This document shows, piece after piece, positions 10,030-22,951 of a stretch of DNA of 64,000 nucleotides. This DNA comes from Piscicola geometra (taxonomy: Eukaryota > Annelida > Clitellata > Hirudinida > Piscicolidae), in the NCBI GenBank assembly GCA_943735955.1, contig OX030960.1:5434535-5498534 (forward strand), written 5' to 3'. Each line of letters starts with the position of its first letter. Positions within the stretch are counted from its first letter, which is position 1. Position numbers and translations under genes: made by a program. A model generated the notes under the pieces. That model searched no databases and was not told the DNA's origin. It saw only the letters and a program-made list of their open reading frames with translations.

Positions 10030-12273
10030 GTTGGGATCCTCTTTAACAATGGAGTGTTGTGATCCAATGTGATACACGGAGTGTAAATGTTATATTTTAG
10101 TTCCTTCTTATATTTATTACATTTATTTGATAACGTAATCTTTTTTTTTTCAATGAAACAATTCGTTTATTTGCAAGCAAATAAATTCAGAAATCGAAGC
10201 AAATAAATGCTTTTTGTAAATATATCATAATTTTTAATAAATTTGATTAAACAACTTCAAAGTGAATAATTTAAAGTTCTTACTGTAGCATAAGTGGTGG
10301 GCGGATGAATTAGTGGAATTCGGAATCTGACTACACATCTGAAGTGGTTGTTTGACATTAAAGTAACAAAAAACTTTAAGTAGTTGTATCCATCAATCAT
10401 CCTAAACAACCATTAATTCAAGATGAGTCAAATCTCAAAAGCAGCTTTATAGACTTATAAGTCAATCGAATTCACGGACGAATTAAGTCGCTATAGTCAT
10501 CAAAGTGATGAATCAATCTTTATTCCTTCAAATATCCCTAATCTAATCAAATACGAGAAAAGTTTCACTTATTTCATGTCTAAAAATACTTTTATGGCGA
10601 CTATTGAGCCAGTAAATTTCCCTATTTTTCCAGAGTCTTATATAATATATAGTGACTCGGCATTAGCTAAGTGCATGAATGCGAGAAAAATGTCGAAAGC
10701 GACGGAAACACTGAGAATGATTGAAAAAATCATTATTGTATATAACATTGTATTAAATAGTGGAAAAATATTATTTATGAAATACATATCAGATCCTCCA
10801 TATTGGTTTTCAAACTCATCCAGGTATACGCCGCGTAAATATTTGTCGTTTTTTTGGTATCAAAATTGTGTCAAAAGTTTATTTCAGCCTTATTTAAGAA
10901 CCATCGTCAGCTGCGGGGAAAACACAATTTAATTTACTTTATACATTTTCAAGCTGAGTAGTATTTAATATTTTAAACTATATTTATTAGATTTTGATAT
11001 TCGTTATTGTAGAAATAATTTGTTTTTTTAACAAATAATGAATAATATAAAACGCAGTACAAAGTCTATAATACATTTTATTTGGTTGTAAAATACAAAA
11101 TAAAATAATTATAAAATGTTTTTATTAATTATAATAAAAATAATAAATGATTTATGGTTGTTGACAAAATCCATGATCATCATCACCCTCATCATAATCA
11201 TTATGTTTTTATTAAATGGGCCTAGATTAATCTTCTCTCGAAGGTGGGGTCCGTCTGACTTGGCCTCTTCGCCGCTCCATGCACTTCTGGAGGTACTCAC
11301 CATTACATATAGTCAAACCATTTATGCCCATGCTTTTTTTGGGCCTTCCAAGCTTCCGTGGATTATTTAACAAATGTATAAAAAAATAAAAAAAGTAAAA
11401 TATAATTTTTATAAATAAAAATACATATATATAAAATAATATAATATGAAACAATATTTTTTACTAAAACTGTAGAATTTCATTTCATACATCGGCTGAG
11501 CTTTGATTGAATGTTTGCTTACCAAGATTATGGCTCTAAGGAGATTTCTACAATTAATTTGATTTTCTTTTAAAAATTCTCTTATTAAAAATTTTTTTAA
11601 ACACAGTTCTGAGACTTTACTTTATAAAATATGATAACTTCTTAACACTTTTTTTAAAAACTTATTTATTTTAATATAAGAGTTTTCATAATTTATAATG
11701 TTTAAATTGAAGTATTTAAAAATGTGTCACTGTCTTATCGTTTAAGATGATTCGTTGATTGATTTTCTTGCTTTCAACTTTGCTTCTAATTCAGTTGAAA
11801 GTTCATTTTAAGATCACAATGTTATAGACCAGCTGATTCTATTATATTTCCCATGTCAAGTCTCAAATTCTGACCTGCTTTGATCCTTCATAGACAAAAA
11901 AAAGTAAATAAAAAATGGCAAAACAAAAATATAAATACTTTTTGTAGACAATGACAGTTGAATGTTTCAATGTACGCACTTAAAAGGGTATGGTATAGAC
12001 TGAGGTTCGTACCTTGGAACAAGCTTCCGATCAAAGTCCAAAGAGTCTATCGCCTCATATAAGGGAAGGGGAAACTCCAATATTCTCTTATATTCAGGGA
12101 AAAAGACCAATGCGAAGATTTAAACGTAAATAAATAACAAATTGAATAAATTCCCTCAACTCAATTAAAAACAAGAAAGATTTTAACTTTAAAAAAGTAA
12201 TTTAGAAAGTTTTTTTCTATTTTTAATTGCAATTAAAATTTTATAATCAATTCACAGTATTGAAACCATTGTC
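10030..12273. other. AT-rich spacer between GPCR and TAT
   Basis: Mostly AT-rich sequence. A 118-codon open frame at 10576-10932 has no recognisable domain. A moderately GC-rich patch at 11227-11370 could be a minus-strand terminal exon (KLGRPKKSMGINGLTICNGE, then EYLQKCMERRRGQVRR before a stop at 11227), but it has no partner exon. The 11990-12110 stretch is less AT-rich and may be TAT 5' flank. Nothing else is supported. Confidence 0.4.
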
Positions 12274-15200
12274 ATGGCATCAAACGTGAAAATAAACGGT
12301 GGACACGAGATGAAGACCCAGAGACAAGGAAAAGAAGGCTCTAAATCTTTTTCGAACGGTCACTTAAACGGACATACAAACGGGCATCCCGAAGGACATG
12401 CAATGAGAGAAGACAAAAGCGATTGGCACCCAGTCAGAGCGTCCTACATGGCTCTCAATGCTGTCAACCCAATCAGACAAATCGTCGATAAAATGACCAT
12501 CACGCCGAACCCCAACAAAAAAATGATAGCCCTTTCAATCGGTCAGAGATTAATCTTTTTTATCTGATTTAATTATCTAGTTATATAATGTTCCATTTCA
12601 GGTCTTGTCTAGAAGAAATATTATAACATATTTTTACCTAGCAGATCTCCAAATAATCTATCGTAAATAAATTAGATAACTTTAAAATAAGGATAATTTT
12701 TCGATAAAACACAAATTAAAGTATTTTAACTCTAGAAAAAACTTATAAATCTAGCCACAATTTTTCCACGCCATAATTTCTTTTAACACTTCCACAACAT
12801 CACTTACAACACAATCTGCCACATCGTCATCTCAGGCGATCCCACTGTGTATGGTAACTTGCCCGTATGTCCGGAGATAATGAAAGCTATTGAAGAATCT
12901 CTAAAAAGTCAACTCTGGAACGGATACGGACCTGCAATAGGTGAGATTCAAGTCATTACAACTTTTATTTTAAATTTCATTTTTATTTAATATAATTTAT
13001 ACCTTTATTTAATTTTTCCCAAGTTATTTTTCACATTAATTAAGAATATATTTATCAATTAAACGCGTTTCGCCTCTACGTTTTTCAATGATATACAAGC
13101 TAGTCATTCAATTATCTAAAACAAAACGAAGATTAACCAAATGGTTACAAACTGCAGGATACGAAAAGTCGAGAGCAGTGGTTGCAGAGGATCGGTACGA
13201 GGCAAACTGTCCATACACCCATAATGTAACAACCATTCGTTCATATTATTAAAGCAACAAGCATTATTGATTCAACTTTTAACTTTTATAAATATTTATT
13301 TAAAAGACTGTGGTAGATTTTAAAAATATATTTAATAATCTCTTTATTAGCTATTGAGCGTTTGCAAAAATACAAGTCTATAAGACGAGCTTTAAAATAA
13401 TTATGAAAAAACCCCATAAAAAACCGAAAACTCCCAACAACAAGTACCACTGAAACAATCACATCAACAACAATGACAGGACGTTGTATTAACAGTAGGG
13501 TGCTCGGGTGCCCTGGCAATGTGCATAACGGTGTTGGCAGAGGCGGGTCAGAACATCCTCGTGCCCAAGCCTGGTTTCCCTTTTTACCAACTGGTGGCTG
13601 AGTCACTGGGCATCGAGACGAGATACTACGACCTTGTGGTGAGTTTGAGAGAAGCGGGTAGGAGTTTAGGATTGGATGGGAAAAAGAGGAAAAAGTTGGA
13701 AAGAATATTTTTTACACTTATTTTTTGTACAGAATTTTACTCACAAATTTAATATCTTGATTATAAAGTTTTTATTTTGTTAGAACTAAAATAAAAATGT
13801 TAAATAAATTTTTTTCAATGTATTCCACAGGCTGAGAAATCATGGGAAATAGATCTGGAACAAATGGAGTCTTTGATTGACGCCAACACTGCCACAATTA
13901 TCGTTAACAACCCTTCGAATCCGTGTGGTTCTGTTTGGAGTGAGAAACACATCAGAGACATCATCAAAGTCGTTGAAAAGCATCGTTTACCACTGGTGTC
14001 TGACGAGGTTTATGCGGACTTTGTGAGTGGAAGGCGAATGGATGGGTACATAAACAGATGGGCTAGTGAATAAAAGTATTAGTTGTTAGCTGAATAAGCG
14101 GATTTATTAGTTAATCGAGTTTATGAGGAGATATGATAAAAATATTAGTCAACGCTAGAGCTAAAATTTTTGTTAAATTAATTAATAAAGGATAAAAATT
14201 TGAAAATGCAATAGATATAATTCTATTATTTTTGCAGGTGTTTGAAGGGGAAAAATTCATTTCATTCGCTTCAATCTCCACCGCAGTTCCCATTCTCAGC
14301 TGCGGAGGTCTCACTAAAAAGTATATACTCTTTTCATAACATTTAGAACTTTTTGAAAGGATTTTTGATAAATTACCGGTAATTCTAATGAGCTTTCTCT
14401 TTTCTTTTCTAGATTCTTGATTCCAGGCTGGAGGTTCGGATGGATACTGATTCACGACCCTTTGCACCTATTTGATCTTGAAGTGAACACTATACTGATA
14501 ATTTTTCGGATAAAATACAAGCAACCTTTACTTCCAATCCAAGACAATAACTAACCACCATCACTACTCACTATCCACCATCAATCACCAATCAACCACC
14601 ACAAAGGTGAGGAAAGCCTTGTTAATGCAGGCCCAAACCCTGTTGGGACCCAGCAGTTTAATACAAGGAGCCCTTCCCGCCATTTTCAAGACCACTCCAC
14701 AAAACTACTTCGATAAAGCTATCCGACTATGTCATGTTAGTAAAGACTATTTTATAGTAGGGAAAAAGCATTCAAGGCCATGAAGTTATGCGTATAAAAA
14801 ACAAAAACATAAGTCGCTTAGAAAATTAGTAACTACCCTAACTATCAAAAATAAAACAAATTCTTGGGGCAAAAGTCACAACAACCCTCCCACAACTACC
14901 ACCACAGACAAACGCTAAGCACCTTTACAGCGCCTTCAAGAAGATTAACGGCCTCAAACCCATCATGCCCGAGGGGGCAATGTACATGATGGTGCGAAGT
15001 TTTGTAACTATAATCTAAACTTATTTTTTTAAAAAATTTTATAAGTATTTTTTTAGAACAAGTTTAAAATTTTTTCTTTATTCGTGTCTTTTCACTCCAA
15101 ACACAGGTAGGCTTAGATTACAAATACCTTCCAAGCATCAAGGATGACATCGATTTTACAGAAAAACTACTGCAAGAACAATCTGTTTTTTGCCTGCCAT

Positions 15201-15535
15201 CTTCGGTAGGTATATTTGTGTGTGTATACTTTTTGAATGTTTTGTTTTTCAACGCTCTGAACCAAAATGGCTGTACAAATCTACAATAGTACTCTACGAA
15301 TACTAAACCTTCCACCCCTATCATCAAAGCATTTTAATAACTTTTCATCTTCCACAAATTACCACAAGCACTAAAGTTTAGTGTTTTGTGACTAAGCCCT
15401 CACTACCCCATGTTACAGTGCTTTAAGTGCAAGGATTACTTCCGAATTGTCTTGACCATACCAGAAGACAAAGTCAGAGAAGCCTGCCAGCGTATCGAAG
15501 AGTTTTGTGAAGAGCAAAAAGCTCTACTTTATTGA
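12274..15535 (+). CDS. TAT: Tyrosine aminotransferase, complete, 11 coding exons
   Basis: PLP-dependent transamination of tyrosine with 2-oxoglutarate to 4-hydroxyphenylpyruvate and glutamate, the first step of tyrosine breakdown; cytosolic or mitochondrial. Exons: 12274-12541, 12836-12940, 13158-13225, 13480-13638, 13831-14022, 14238-14320, 14413-14482, 14607-14735, 14908-14991, 15107-15205, 15419-15535; 457 residues, close to the usual 450. The His/Gly-rich N-terminal tail is followed by the family landmarks LSIGDPTVYGNLP, NGYGPAIGYEKSR, VLTVGCSGALAMC, NILVPKPGFPFYQ, IIVNNPSNPCGS, VSDEVYADF, the PLP-lysine segment SCGGLTKKFLIPGWRFGW and EGAMYMM. Every junction is in phase with a GT-AG intron. 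Lack of breaks and intact catalytic segments indicate a functional gene. Confidence 0.95.
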
Positions 15536-16194
15536 GTTTTTAATTTCAAAGTTTTAAAGTATTTAAAATTATACATAATCATTATTTTTTAAATTAATAT
15601 TTCAATGTGTGTTGTAAAAACGTGGACTTTTAAAATGAGATTGATTTTAAAAATTGATGTGGTATAATCACTTGTGCAGCATCGTTAAACCAAAGATATG
15701 AGTGAAAGAAAGGTAAAATACTCACTATTAACATGGTTAATTAATAATAAATGTACTATTTACATTGATGAACTCAGTACAGTACTCTGATTTTACGGAT
15801 CCTTTCATATGCATTTAACTACTTTACTTGCCAATGAATAATAAATTACTAAAGTTATATCAACTTTAATGAAATTATAATCACATTTATTTTTGTCATA
15901 CTTTCATTCACATTTTATTCAACTTTAAAATTCAAAACGTCTCACTTTTCTATATTTTATAACTCTAGTCTGCTTAGAAACCGTTTGAACAACTTTTACT
16001 TAGGATGTTCAACATAGAAGGAATGTGAGAGTATAAAAGGCTTGTCAGGCTGACCTGAGAAGCATTAGTTTTCAAGTTCCATTTGAAATTTAAGATTTCA
16101 ATGAATTTTTTTAATTAATCTACTCAGTTATAGTGAAAGTCTTATACATTAAAAAAATATTGTTATTATAGTTTTATTCTTTACAATCATCATC
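15536..16194 (+). promoter_or_regulatory. Spacer with TATA-box promoter of the SBSPON-like gene
   Basis: TATAAAA at 16032-16038 sits about 160 bases before the ATG at 16195, in a less AT-rich patch, which suits a TATA-type promoter with a transcript starting near 16060. The rest is the AT-rich 3' flank of TAT with no recognisable gene. Confidence 0.45.
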
Positions 16195-19100
16195 ATGAGT
16201 TTGATTAAATATATATTTGTAATTTATTTGCTTTATATTTCGATAACTTTGGCATATAAAATCAGAAGCATTGATGATCTGAAACGAATGTATGGAAGAA
16301 AGATTGAACAAAAGGTTGGAAAGGGTGAGCCTTCAGCTAACTGGCAAGAACCGTTTTTTATAAGAACACTTTTCAAGAAACCATTTAGCTCACACAGACG
16401 TCTGAGAAGCAAAAACTTGCGTCCAACGGGAAAATCTAGAAGCTTCAAAAGAAGACAAGTTGAACCTCTGGAGATACGCCCAAGAGATCACCAATCACAA
16501 ATGAAACAACACAATCCTCCGAACCTTTCCGCACCTTACCCTCCCAACACTCAGAACTATTTCTCCTTCTACCAGCCAACCCATCTGCTCGTTCCATACA
16601 GCTCTTTCAATCGACAACAACCTATTTTGTATCCAGTTAAGAGAAACGGTCTTACCTACAACTCACCCAAAAAATTTAATTTTTCTAAACCAACTCACTC
16701 ATCCTTCCACTCTCATTTGTCTAAACCTAATGCTCCAATTCATCACAACCAGAACAGAAACACTGGAAATTCAACTCCACAGCTATTCCAAGCTATACCT
16801 GTTCTTTTAACCTTTCCTACCAACTTCAATGATTCCAATTATCCCTACAGCTTCCATTCATCATTCCCATTTGAAAACTTGCAACAGAAGCAAAATCTTT
16901 ACTCTCACAAACCCACTTCAAACCACCTTTTTCCAAATAAACCTTTCCCGTATCGTAAAAACCATACTCATAGAACACACGTTTATATCCCGAAAATGTT
17001 TAATAATACTATTACCGATAAGACAATTATTAACACCACTACCAACAACAATACTTATAAAAACATCAATACAAATTTATCATTTAAAAATTCCACTATA
17101 TCGAAAAATAATTATAAATCTGACACTTTGAAATATACTTTCCCACGTCAACCTTTCTATAACAGAAAGTCTATAGGAAACACAACTAATTTGCATAACA
17201 CCAATAATTTAACTTCAACCATTTCTACTTATAGTACCAATAACATTTCTTCTACTAGTACAACCACAGCCACAATCACTCCTTCTTTCACCACTCCTAC
17301 TACCATCACCAACACTACTAACGCTGTTACTGCCATTACTTCAAATACTAGTAAAGGCATCACGACAAACAAACTTGACACAACAACCATGGGTCGAATT
17401 TCATGGCTCAATGAAACACATCCCATAAACTCTAAAATCTTTTTAGAAACTGCAGGCCAGCAGAACCAAACTGATGATGTTGCGTTGACCAAGAGTCTTG
17501 CAGTCTCGCTTAGTGACAAAGATATTGAAGGTGAAAATCTCAGTGAATTTAAGGAAAAACCAAAGAAAGTGGTTAAGTATGAAGAACAACATGGACATCT
17601 CCCAAGCGATCCTGGAGAGGTTTTCAAGCAAAAAGAGAGAAAAGACTTTAGTTTATTTGCTTACAAAAATGAAAATAATGGAGCTACAAACTTTTTTTTG
17701 GAGAAAGAATCTGCGGTGGAAAATGTTTCAGAGGATATCATTGGGGAAACTCCACAAGAGGTTCGATCAGACAATAAAGCTAATGTATCAGACGCGTCCA
17801 TCACTTTGGTAGTTCTGGTCGAAAAAAGTTCTTCAGCTTTAAAAAACGAAATAATGAGATTTGATAAAAGTACTGCGAGCTCTGAAAAAAATGCTGAATC
17901 AGCTGAAATGGGCTGTAAAGGTGGATATGCGAAAGCAACAAGTGAGGGACATAATGGAAATAATATAAAAATGGTTTCTGAAGATGATATAATGAACGAT
18001 GAGAACTGGATTGATTTTAGCGGAATTGAACTGGAACGTCTGAATGAAAGAAGCGTTCATCAGTTTAAAAATACACCAATTAAAAACGATAAAAAGAAAA
18101 CAAAAAATAACAAAAGTAATGAGGAGAAAAAAGATAAAAATGAAAAAATAAAAGTGAAAAAGAACAATTTTGAAAACATCGTCAGTAAATCAGCTATGAG
18201 CCTTCCTAAAGAAACTCTGGCCAAAACAGCACATGAATTTTCCCCATCATCAACTAAATCTTCAATAAGCAGTAAAAAAACTAGGACTACAATATTGTCT
18301 ACTTTGACTACAACATTATCTGCTACAACATCAACACTTTATACCACGACTAGCATACTACCTACCGCGTCAACCACACCCAACACCACCACTATCAATC
18401 CACAACCAACCACAGCTCCCAATTGTTCCAGCCTCTCAACCGCATGCTGTCACCACAAGAACAACTCTTGTGTGAGTCGTTCTGGAACCACCAGTTGCTT
18501 CTGCGACGAGGCTTGTGTCACTCTTGGAGACTGTTGCCACGACTATGCTGTAGTCTGCAAGCGTTCGTGGCTTTGGAGATAAAGACTTTTATGACTTTTA
18601 AAATGTTTCCTTAATTTTAAAATTTATTAAAGAATGTAACGTTATTATATTAGAGTTTCATTCTGTTTACTGTTTTATTCTATTTTTCTATTCCATTATT
18701 CTATTCAGTAACTTCAAAATATTTCCTTTGCATTTAAATCTAACAAATTTAATTTTTTACAATTAAAATCGTGAGAAAAAAAACGAAAATATTTATAAAA
18801 ATAAATTAACAAACGGGAAAGATCTGTCTTGTGGCATTCCTTGATATACTAAGTGGACCTTCTGGCGATTAGATAAGCGCCTATTAGGGCTGTATATTAT
18901 AATTGTTTTACCGGCTTGAACCAGCCTTTGGCGATGTAGCAAACGCAGTAAAAGTCATGGACAAAAGCATTTTGTAGATAAGAAAATTGATGATAGATGT
19001 ATGGAGGAGTTAACTGGGCTAATCATTGACTTACAAGTGTAAGAGAGTGCATGTTATTTTGATAGAGAACGTGGCCAAGGATGGAATCCATCAAAGACGG

Positions 19101-20483
19101 CATAGATTATTTGGCTTGGTTACACCGCTGAAGATAAGGTAACTGCGGCCGTAAAGCGATTAAAGTTGTAAACCATTCTCGGCCACAAAGCACAATAAAA
19201 TAAACGTCTTTAATAGTATTTATTTAAAAGTAAATATATTTTTTAAATATTTATTCAAACTTATTTTATTAATTAACATATGTTCATCAATGATATTCTC
19301 ATCCAAATGACTATGCATTTGCAGCAGAGGACTGTGAGATGGCAGAATGGAGTGAATGGTCGGAGTGCAGCAAGAGATGTGGTAAACAGATGATGAGCGG
19401 AAATGATAAAAACTCAATAATACTTTTAATATTTAATAATCTAACATTTTTTAAACCTACGATAGACTGTCATAATTGATTAGTGGTTTATCAGAATCAA
19501 TCAATCAAATAAATTTCTATAGCGCTCTTGCATCACATTCAAGAGCTTACTTATTCTATAACTTTGTTATAACTAAATTTTTGAATTCACCATATTTGCA
19601 GGTTTGGGGGAAAGAAAGAGAAATAGAGTTATCGTAAAAGAGGCAAGAAACAATGGAAAAGCGTGTTTGGGAAATGAAGAGAGGTCGGTTTGTGATGGCA
19701 TGCTGTGCAAACAGGCCAGAGGATTGGATAGAATTTCATTTGGCCGAGGTTATCAACTTCAGTAAAATTCATTATTTTTCACCGTATTTTTAGTGTTGAG
19801 CGATTTTGATGGCATTGTGGCACTCCAAATGAGTTCTTGACTTCAACAAGTAAAATTCTTGAAAAAATCACGTTTAATCTAACATTTTTCACTGATTTTC
19901 ATTTCTATGTGCAGACAATTAAATTCGATTTATCTTTTTTACATCGCAGAAACTGGAATGATACTTCCTGCCGAATTCTCAGAGCACCGCTCCAACCCCC
20001 TCTACCACCCTCTCTTGGGCATGCGAAGGAATGTTTTGGAACGCAACTTTCCCGACCTCGTTTCACACATCCAGAAACCAACGTTGAGCTTGATTTTGTA
20101 TCATTTCAAGTTTATTCTTATAAATTAGAATTTGAATAATGCTTAATGAACGTATTATAAACAGATTGACAACATTAAATACTTTTACACTTAATTAGAG
20201 TTCTTATCCGCATCATTACAGTTACTGCGTGGTATTCGAGCTGACAGAGAAAATAGGCGCTTGTGAGTCGATGATGGCAGACTTCGGGAAGGGAGATGAA
20301 GTATGCGTTGAATGCCAGTCGGTGGCGATGAAGGAAGAGGGACAGTGTGTGGGAGAAGGAAGGGAAATGATAGAGAGTAGGTGGAAACTTTTGGGAACTC
20401 CCAACTGCCATGGAAAATGGCGCCAAAAAGTTCAAAAGAGTAAATGCAAGTGTGACAAGAAAAACGCATTCATTTTCGTTTGA
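16195..20483 (+). CDS. SBSPON: SBSPON-like secreted protein: somatomedin B, thrombospondin type 1 and conserved C-terminal domain
   Basis: Predicted extracellular-matrix protein. Exons: 16195-18562, 19325-19381, 19602-19748, 19950-20082, 20222-20483. Exon 1 begins with a signal peptide (MSLIKYIFVIYLLYISITLA), then roughly 700 residues rich in basic, Asn/Thr and later Lys/Glu residues, ending in a somatomedin B-type Cys cluster (SCFCDEACVTLGDCCHDYAV). Exon 2 gives the TSP1 core AEWSEWSECSKRCG; exon 3 continues it. Exons 4-5 give ETGMILPAEFSEHRSNPLYH and YCVVFELTEKIGACES with CHGKWRQKVQKSKCKC, the C-terminal domain of SBSPON (RPE-spondin). Phases agree at all junctions; the exon 1 donor (AAGC/GTTCGT) is the weakest, since without splicing the frame stops at 18582. 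AATAAA at 20697. The vertebrate protein is much shorter, so the long N-terminal region is lineage-specific. Confidence 0.85.
18600..19320. other. Intron 1 of the SBSPON-like gene, possible repeat
   Basis: 18830-19200 is distinctly less AT-rich than its flanks, with mixed sequence and no open frame, typical of an old transposable-element insertion. I cannot name the family. The remainder is AT-rich. Confidence 0.3.
19496..19550 (+). repeat. Dispersed repeat tail, copy 1 (AATC tract plus TTTCTATAGCGCTC)
   Basis: AATC-rich tract followed by AAATTTCTATAGCGCTCTTG. The same motif occurs at 35460-35530 and, truncated, at 40526-40560, always in plus orientation. It looks like the 3' end of a retroelement widely seen in marine animal genomes (from memory). 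Confidence 0.55.
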
Positions 20484-20874
20484 GAATTTTTTCAGTATTT
20501 AAAATGTTATATGATGGAAACTTTAAAAAAACGTATAATATTTTATACTTTATCTAGATGTTTTTTGATAAATATAATTGGTGTTTAACAGTGATTTTTT
20601 TACATCACTTCTTTTTTTCCTTTCAGAACTTTTGTTTCTGTGGCTTAAAATGAACTGTTATATTTGTATTTCAAAATGTCTAAATTGAAAAAAAAGAATA
20701 AATGTTATAACCACAAAATATAGCATTAAAGAGTTATTAAACAATTAAATTAAAACCAAAATTGAAGATAACCTATTATTCCATATCACCGGCAATTGTT
20801 TTCAAATTGAAGACTCGGAGCCCGTTAGAGAGTCCTGAAGAAACAACCAGTCTAACAGATGTAACAGCATCAAA

Positions 20875-21615
20875 TCATTGCACGACTAGGCGGAATGTGA
20901 GGTTTATTCTGGGTCCTCTGTCATGGTATTCCCTGGGAACTCTGTGCTGTGTGACGATTTATACAGGTTGACAAATCATCGAGTTATCAAAGTAGTTCTA
21001 AAATTTAGTATTTATGACTTAGTAATATTCTAACCAAACTCAATTTTTTATAATATATTGTTCATAGTTTATGAAAAACAAATCGAGTATTTCAATAAAA
21101 ATTATTTAGAAATAATCTAAGATACATTAAATACACCAAAGCCATGATCATCAGGAGCACCTGCCAATCTAGCTGTGACGCTCCTTCCATTAAGAGGAAA
21201 CTGCCAGAGAAGAGAGGAATCTTTATATACTCTAGGTAGTCATCGTCAAGCAAGTCTTTGTAGTGTTTCAAAGGCGCCTGTGTTGTTGGCGTCAAAGGCG
21301 AGATTTCGGCGAAAGGTGCTTACTAGTTCTCGGTTAAATTGTTGCAACATTCATCTATAAGAATACCCTCTAAAACCACTAGTCTACACTCAATCCCTTC
21401 TTTTCAACCAGCCTACACTCCACCCGTTCTTCCCAACCACACCTTCACTTACCCTCCATCCCCCCTAACAACACCTTCACCAACTCTTCACCTCAAACGG
21501 CTTTCTCCTCATCTCAAAGGTTCTTTGGTCGCCAAACGACAACGAGGCAATGCACGGATAAGCGCCGAATAACTTCTCATCATCACTGTGCCACGCCACA
21601 CTGTCGTGTCCGTCC

Positions 21616-21693
<78 letters not shown>

Positions 21694-22951
21694 GTGTGTG
21701 TGGGTGCGCGCGTAAGTTTTCAAAAAACAAAACATACAATAAGATAAAATGTATCTTAGTTACAGAAATATATAAACAACCTGTAAAGATTTGCAAAGAC
21801 AGAATTGAAGACCTTTCCAGTTTTGCTTTCCACCATTTCCTTCAGCATCTTCAACAGTGGAGTCCACTACCAAAAATGAAACTTTTACTTTATTATTCTT
21901 TATTATTATATAAGTAATATCCATAATTTAATATAATAAATATCTATTAAACAATTTAGAGCAAGTTAAAATACTTAAAAATTAATTTTAATTAGAAATT
22001 ATTACAATCGAATGGTCTTAGATTCATATGCTATTTATGAAAGACAGAAACACCACAAGTAAACCTCAGCTTTCTGGTGGGTGACTCCAGAGTAGGAGTA
22101 CTCACAGTCAGCCACCCATGCAGTCAACCTGGGCTGCACATGATCCCGCACATTCAACTGCTGCCAATTACATTCAGTCTTGAGCTGCTCAAACATCCAC
22201 GACCTTGTTTCTTCGTCTAGAAAGTCATGTTCCAATGTGATTCTGTGGATGGATGGAGGTAGTTGAGTTTGCATGGGTTTACACTCTTTTTTTGGTGCTA
22301 ATTGTGGTTTAGCCTGATGAAGGGTGTGTTAAATACTTAATAGTTTATTCTTTAAGCTTGACAAGTAATAATAATAAATGCATTATAAACCTATCATGTA
22401 GTTTATTTGAGCAATCATTACTTTGACTCTTCATTTGGCTCAGTGCTGATCACATATTCTCCAACTTGACTGTGTATAAGACAATATTGAGATTAAGTTA
22501 TTTAGGATAAGAAAACCATATATAATAAATTTTATCATCATAATTATCATATTTTTATTGTATAAACTAGAATTAATAAATTTGGTATGTAAATCAGAAA
22601 CAAACTCAATAGTTCTTCTAATTGGCTCCTTCTTCAATGTCTTCAAATTAATATAAATAAATTGTAAGTTTTCAAATAAATTCATTCACTTGACAAAAAA
22701 AATTATTTTGCAAGCAGTTTAAAAGTAAAGCTTGCAAAATAATTTTATTATTATTTAAAACTTAAAATATCTAAGACTTAGATTCTAAGTTTAGTCGTAC
22801 TAACTACATGCTCGTACGTGAAGGTCTGGGTAGAGCTGTGGCCTTCAGAGGGAATCGACTCAGGTTTTTGTGATTGTGTTCCTCTAACACGGTTTCCAGA
22901 ACTCAAATCTTTTGCCCAGCCCCCTTGAACCTTACTTCGTTTTTTATTCAT
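20875..22951 (-). CDS. ALKBH3: ALKBH3-type Fe(II)/2-oxoglutarate dioxygenase
   Basis: Oxidative demethylase of 1-methyladenine and 3-methylcytosine in single-stranded DNA and RNA. Exons, high to low: 22951-22808 (MNKKRSKVQGGWAKDL, the PCNA-motif-like N-terminus seen in ALKBH3), a short exon near 22463-22436 (QVGEYVIS; edges unresolved), 22313-22065 (QPRLTAWVADCEYSYSGVTH), 21866-21781 (KVFNSVFANLYR), 21615-21492 (DGHDSVAWHSDDEKLFGAYP, FGDQRTFEMRRK), 21277-21161 (FSGSFLLMEGASQLDWQ), 20946-20875 (HRVPREYHDRGPRINLTFR). Iron ligands are visible: HxD in WHSDDE and the distal His of DWQHRVP; the 2-oxoglutarate-binding Arg is in NLTFR. The last five exons join in perfect phase. About 275 residues, near the human 286. 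No damage seen, so probably active. Confidence 0.92.
21619..21693 (-). repeat. (CA)n microsatellite abutting an ALKBH3 splice acceptor
   Basis: On the sense strand a (CA) run of about 70 bases ends only a few bases before the acceptor CAAACAG/GGACGG at 21616, replacing an ordinary polypyrimidine tract. Confidence 0.85.

Noticed and set aside
10576..10932. 118-codon plus-strand frame
   Set aside because: No domain, no splice partners and no context; AT-rich frames of this length occur by chance.
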